A stretch of DNA of 8,180 nucleotides from Coriobacteriales bacterium (GTDB lineage Bacteria; Actinomycetota; Coriobacteriia; Coriobacteriales; JAEZZM01): positions 1 through 8,180 of the forward strand of contig JASBYZ010000064.1 in NCBI GenBank assembly GCA_029983705.1. Reading direction: 5' to 3'. Shown here one piece after another: positions 6,666 through 8,180 of this stretch. A program made the translations under genes and the position numbers. The notes below the pieces were generated by a model. It worked only from the letters and a program-made list of their open reading frames with translations, was not told where the DNA came from and did not search any database. Position 1 is the stretch's first letter. Each line of letters opens with the position of its first letter.

Positions 6666-6699
6666 AAAAGCCCTAGTTGTTCATACAGCTAGGGCTTTT
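6666..6699. terminator. Bidirectional rho-independent terminator between the transporter gene and pdxS
   Basis: AAAAGCCCTAG (6666-6676) pairs with CTAGGGCTTTT (6689-6699) over 11 bp with a 12-nt loop. On the plus strand the stem runs into TTTTT, 28 nt past the transporter stop. On the minus strand it runs into TTTTAT, 26 nt past the pdxS stop. Convergent genes on both sides fit a shared terminator. Confidence 0.9.
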
Positions 6700-6725
6700 T
6701 GATAGCTTAAAGTCTTATGTGAGAC

Positions 6726-7583
6726 TTATCTATTTCTCATGATTGTTTTAATCTCTTCTTCGTTAATGCCAACCATAGCCTCACCAATATTTTTGCTTAC
6801 CTCAGCAATAATTTCTGGCTCATTATAATGCTTGGTAGCCTCAACAATAGCCTTTGCACGCTTTTCTGGATTACCAGACTTAAAGATACCGCTTCCTACA
6901 AATACACCCTCAGCGCCCAGTTGCATCATAAGCGCAGCGTCTGCTGGGGTAGCGCATCCACCTGCTGAGAAGTTAACAACTGGAAGCTTTTTGTTGTCAT
7001 GAACGTATTTGATGAGCTCGTATGATACTTCCATATCTTTTGCAGCTCTGTAGAGCTCGTCTTCTCTTAAGGTACTTACCTGAGCAATCTCAGAGTTAAT
7101 TTGGCGCAGGTGAGTTACTGCATGAACTACATCTCCAGTACCTGCCTCACCCTTAGTTCTGATCATAGAAGCGCCCTCTTCAATACGGCGAAGTGCCTCA
7201 CCTAAGTTTCTTGCTCCGCACACAAAAGGAATCTTAAAGCTCTTCTTGTCGATATGGTATTTCTCATCTGCCGGAGATAAAACCTCGCTCTCATCGGCCA
7301 TATCCACACCAATAGCTTCAAGCACCTGAGCTTCTACAAAGTGACCAATTCTTACCTTAGCCATCACCGGAATAGAAACTGCAGCCATGATATCTTCAAT
7401 CATTTGTGGATCAGATGACCTGCTCACACCGCCTGCAGCGCGAATATCTGCGGGAACTCTTTCAAGCGCCATAATTGCACTTGCGCCTGAAGCCTCAGCA
7501 ATCTTTGCTTGCTCAACGTTCATAACGTCCATGATGACGCCGCCTTTGAGCTTCTCGGCAAGATTCTTATCAAATTCCTTCAT
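6726..7583 (-). CDS. pdxS: Pyridoxal 5'-phosphate synthase lyase subunit PdxS
   Basis: Builds pyridoxal 5'-phosphate from ribose 5-phosphate, glyceraldehyde 3-phosphate and ammonia, normally supplied by the glutaminase PdxT, in a cytoplasmic 12+12 complex. At 285 residues the TIM-barrel protein is complete. Catalytic positions align with B. subtilis PdxS at a constant offset of five: Asp19 (VIMDVMN), Lys76 (MAKVRIGH) and Lys144 (TKGEAGTG). Phosphate-binding loops NFSAGGCATP (204-213) and VFVGSGIFKS (227-236) are also present. ATG at 7583 has AAGGA 7 nt upstream. pdxT is absent: downstream lies a terminator and a convergent transporter gene, upstream a divergent gene. The gene is therefore probably a single-gene transcript, with PdxT encoded elsewhere or the ammonia coming from another source. 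A TATACT at 7632-7627 could be its -10 box but lacks a good -35. Confidence 0.97.
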   Translation of the reverse strand: MKEFDKNLAEKLKGGVIMDVMNVEQAKIAEASGASAIMALERVPADIRAAGGVSRSSDPQMIEDIMAAVSIPVMAKVRIGHFVEAQVLEAIGVDMADESEVLSPADEKYHIDKKSFKIPFVCGARNLGEALRRIEEGASMIRTKGEAGTGDVVHAVTHLRQINSEIAQVSTLREDELYRAAKDMEVSYELIKYVHDNKKLPVVNFSAGGCATPADAALMMQLGAEGVFVGSGIFKSGNPEKRAKAIVEATKHYNEPEIIAEVSKNIGEAMVGINEEEIKTIMRNR

Positions 7584-7680
7584 AAGACCATCCTTACTAT
7601 TAAATTTTCTTATACATATTTTCCTAAGTATACTAAATCCTTTCTAAAAATGTGCTCTAGATGTATAAGTTTTACGTAAA

Positions 7681-7707
7681 TTGACTCAGAGCTCTGAGTA
7701 ATATCCT
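7681..7707 (+). promoter_or_regulatory. Likely promoter of ygbA
   Basis: TTGACT (7681-7686) is a near-perfect -35 box and TATCCT (7702-7707) a fair -10, but only 15 nt lie between them. A short spacer usually means a weak or regulated promoter. The start would fall about 30 nt before the ygbA TTG codon. An 11-bp dyad, CCTAG-A-CTAGG (7705-7715), begins within the -10 box. Confidence 0.45.
7684..7699. promoter_or_regulatory. Perfect 16-bp palindrome in the pdxS/ygbA divergent region; probable operator
   Basis: ACTCAGAGCTCTGAGT is its own reverse complement over all 16 bases. It overlaps the -35 box of the proposed ygbA promoter and fills most of its spacer, the classic place for a repressor. 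A second, 10-bp palindrome, TTTACGTAAA (7671-7680), sits just upstream. The site lies 101 bp from the pdxS start and 46 bp from the ygbA start, so it could act on either gene. It does not match the NsrR, NorR or FNR/Dnr-type sites I know. Confidence 0.55.
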
Positions 7708-7733
7708 AGACTAGGCAATCAAGTAAAGCTAAT

Positions 7734-7740
7734 GGGAGGG
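7734..7740 (+). promoter_or_regulatory. Shine-Dalgarno site that fixes the TTG start of ygbA
   Basis: GGGAGGG ends 4 nt before TTG at 7745-7747. The ATG at 7732-7734 is out of frame, and the in-frame ATG at 7775 has no such site, so TTG is the best initiator. Confidence 0.7.
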
Positions 7741-7744
7741 CAAC

Positions 7745-8180
7745 TTGAGCATAGATCAAAAAATTATAGAGACCATGAGAGCGATGGAGCACATGCCAAA
7801 GGCAGGCTCTAAACGAGAGGCGCTTTTGTTTGAGCGTCTAGAGGATGAAGAGATTCTTCAAGACTGCGCCACCCTTGGCTTGATGCTTGAGATTTATTGT
7901 AAAGGCCACCACGATGAGTCTGAACGAGAAGAGGTTAAGAGCCCAGCTTCTCTTCTTGGGGCCTATGAGGGACGACATACGCCAAAACTATGCAAGTCTT
8001 GTAATGCTCACTTAATTTATGGGGAGACGCGAAGAGCGCTTTGTCCCTATGACCCCAAGCCTAATTGTAAAAACTGCGAAACCCACTGTTACAAGCCTGA
8101 TGAACAGGCTTTTCAGCGTGAGATGATGCGATACGTGGGACCCCGAACTATGCTCTATCCACACATCTGGAAAGAAGCTT
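7745..8180 (+). CDS. ygbA: YgbA-family protein (nitrous-oxide-stimulated promoter family), 3' end cut by window edge
   Basis: Small cytoplasmic cysteine-rich protein of the YgbA_NO family, named for members whose promoters respond to nitrogen oxides; the biochemical role is not settled. 145 residues are visible with no stop before the edge. Family marks occur in order: EIYCKGHH (49-56), LCKSC (82-86), Cys100 in LCPYD, CKNC (108-111) with HCYKP (114-118), and MMRYVGPRTML (127-137). The seven conserved-looking cysteines (52, 83, 86, 100, 108, 111, 115) suggest a zinc or iron-sulfur site. About 30 residues separate the IYC motif from the first CxxC, which seems longer than in the E. coli protein. 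The start is TTG at 7745 after GGGAGGG. The gene is divergent from pdxS and preceded by a palindromic operator candidate. Family assignment is by remembered motif pattern and is quite firm; function is open. Confidence 0.85.
   Translation, partial: MSIDQKIIETMRAMEHMPKAGSKREALLFERLEDEEILQDCATLGLMLEIYCKGHHDESEREEVKSPASLLGAYEGRHTPKLCKSCNAHLIYGETRRALCPYDPKPNCKNCETHCYKPDEQAFQREMMRYVGPRTMLYPHIWKEA

Noticed and set aside
6710..6727. AAGTCT-N6-AGACTT hairpin at the pdxS stop as a separate terminator
   Set aside because: It is short and has no U-run on the minus strand, while the much stronger 6666-6699 hairpin follows directly.

Overview
The window reads as ordinary bacterial chromosome from an AT-leaning anaerobe or facultative anaerobe. 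It carries five complete protein genes and two genes cut by the window edges. The genes suggest formate metabolism with a selenocysteine-containing, Tat-exported, molybdenum/tungsten-dependent formate dehydrogenase. They also suggest vitamin B6 synthesis by the DXP-independent (PdxS) route, sodium-coupled amino-acid uptake and a nitrosative-stress gene. A Gram-positive-type anaerobe (Coriobacteriia or Firmicutes) fits the strong Shine-Dalgarno sites, the TTG starts and the pdxS, NSS-transporter and YgbA-family content. That placement is an inference, because no rRNA or other marker is present.

Bases 1-5114 (minus strand) form a formate dehydrogenase maturation block. In transcription order it holds ychF (ATPase/GTPase, TTG start), a MobA-FdhD two-domain fusion, moeA, and then, after a hairpin terminator and a 417-base regulatory gap, the N-terminal quarter of an fdnG-like formate dehydrogenase catalytic subunit. 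The fdnG reading frame contains an in-frame TGA exactly where the family has active-site selenocysteine, and homology resumes after it. A naive ORF call would therefore end the gene wrongly at 115. MobA makes the guanine dinucleotide cofactor, MoeA inserts the metal, and FdhD sulfurates the cofactor for the formate dehydrogenase, so the block is functionally coherent. The gap 739-1155 is full of inverted repeats, including a perfect 18-bp palindrome just upstream of fdnG.

Bases 5115-5269 are a divergent promoter region. From it a neurotransmitter:sodium symporter family transporter (5270-6637) reads on the plus strand. It ends at a strong hairpin (6666-6699) with T-runs on both strands, shared with the convergent pdxS (7583-6726, minus). 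pdxS has no pdxT beside it.

Bases 7584-7744 are a second divergent region with a perfect 16-bp palindrome that overlaps a TTGACT -35 box. It precedes a YgbA-family gene (7745 to the right edge, plus strand, TTG start), a cysteine-rich family known for induction by nitrogen oxides.

No rRNA, tRNA, CRISPR array, insertion sequence or phage gene was seen. The most notable features are the Sec codon with its downstream hairpins, the MobA-FdhD fusion whose FdhD part has one cysteine where the E. coli type has CxxC, and the two undescribed palindromic operator candidates upstream of fdnG and ygbA.
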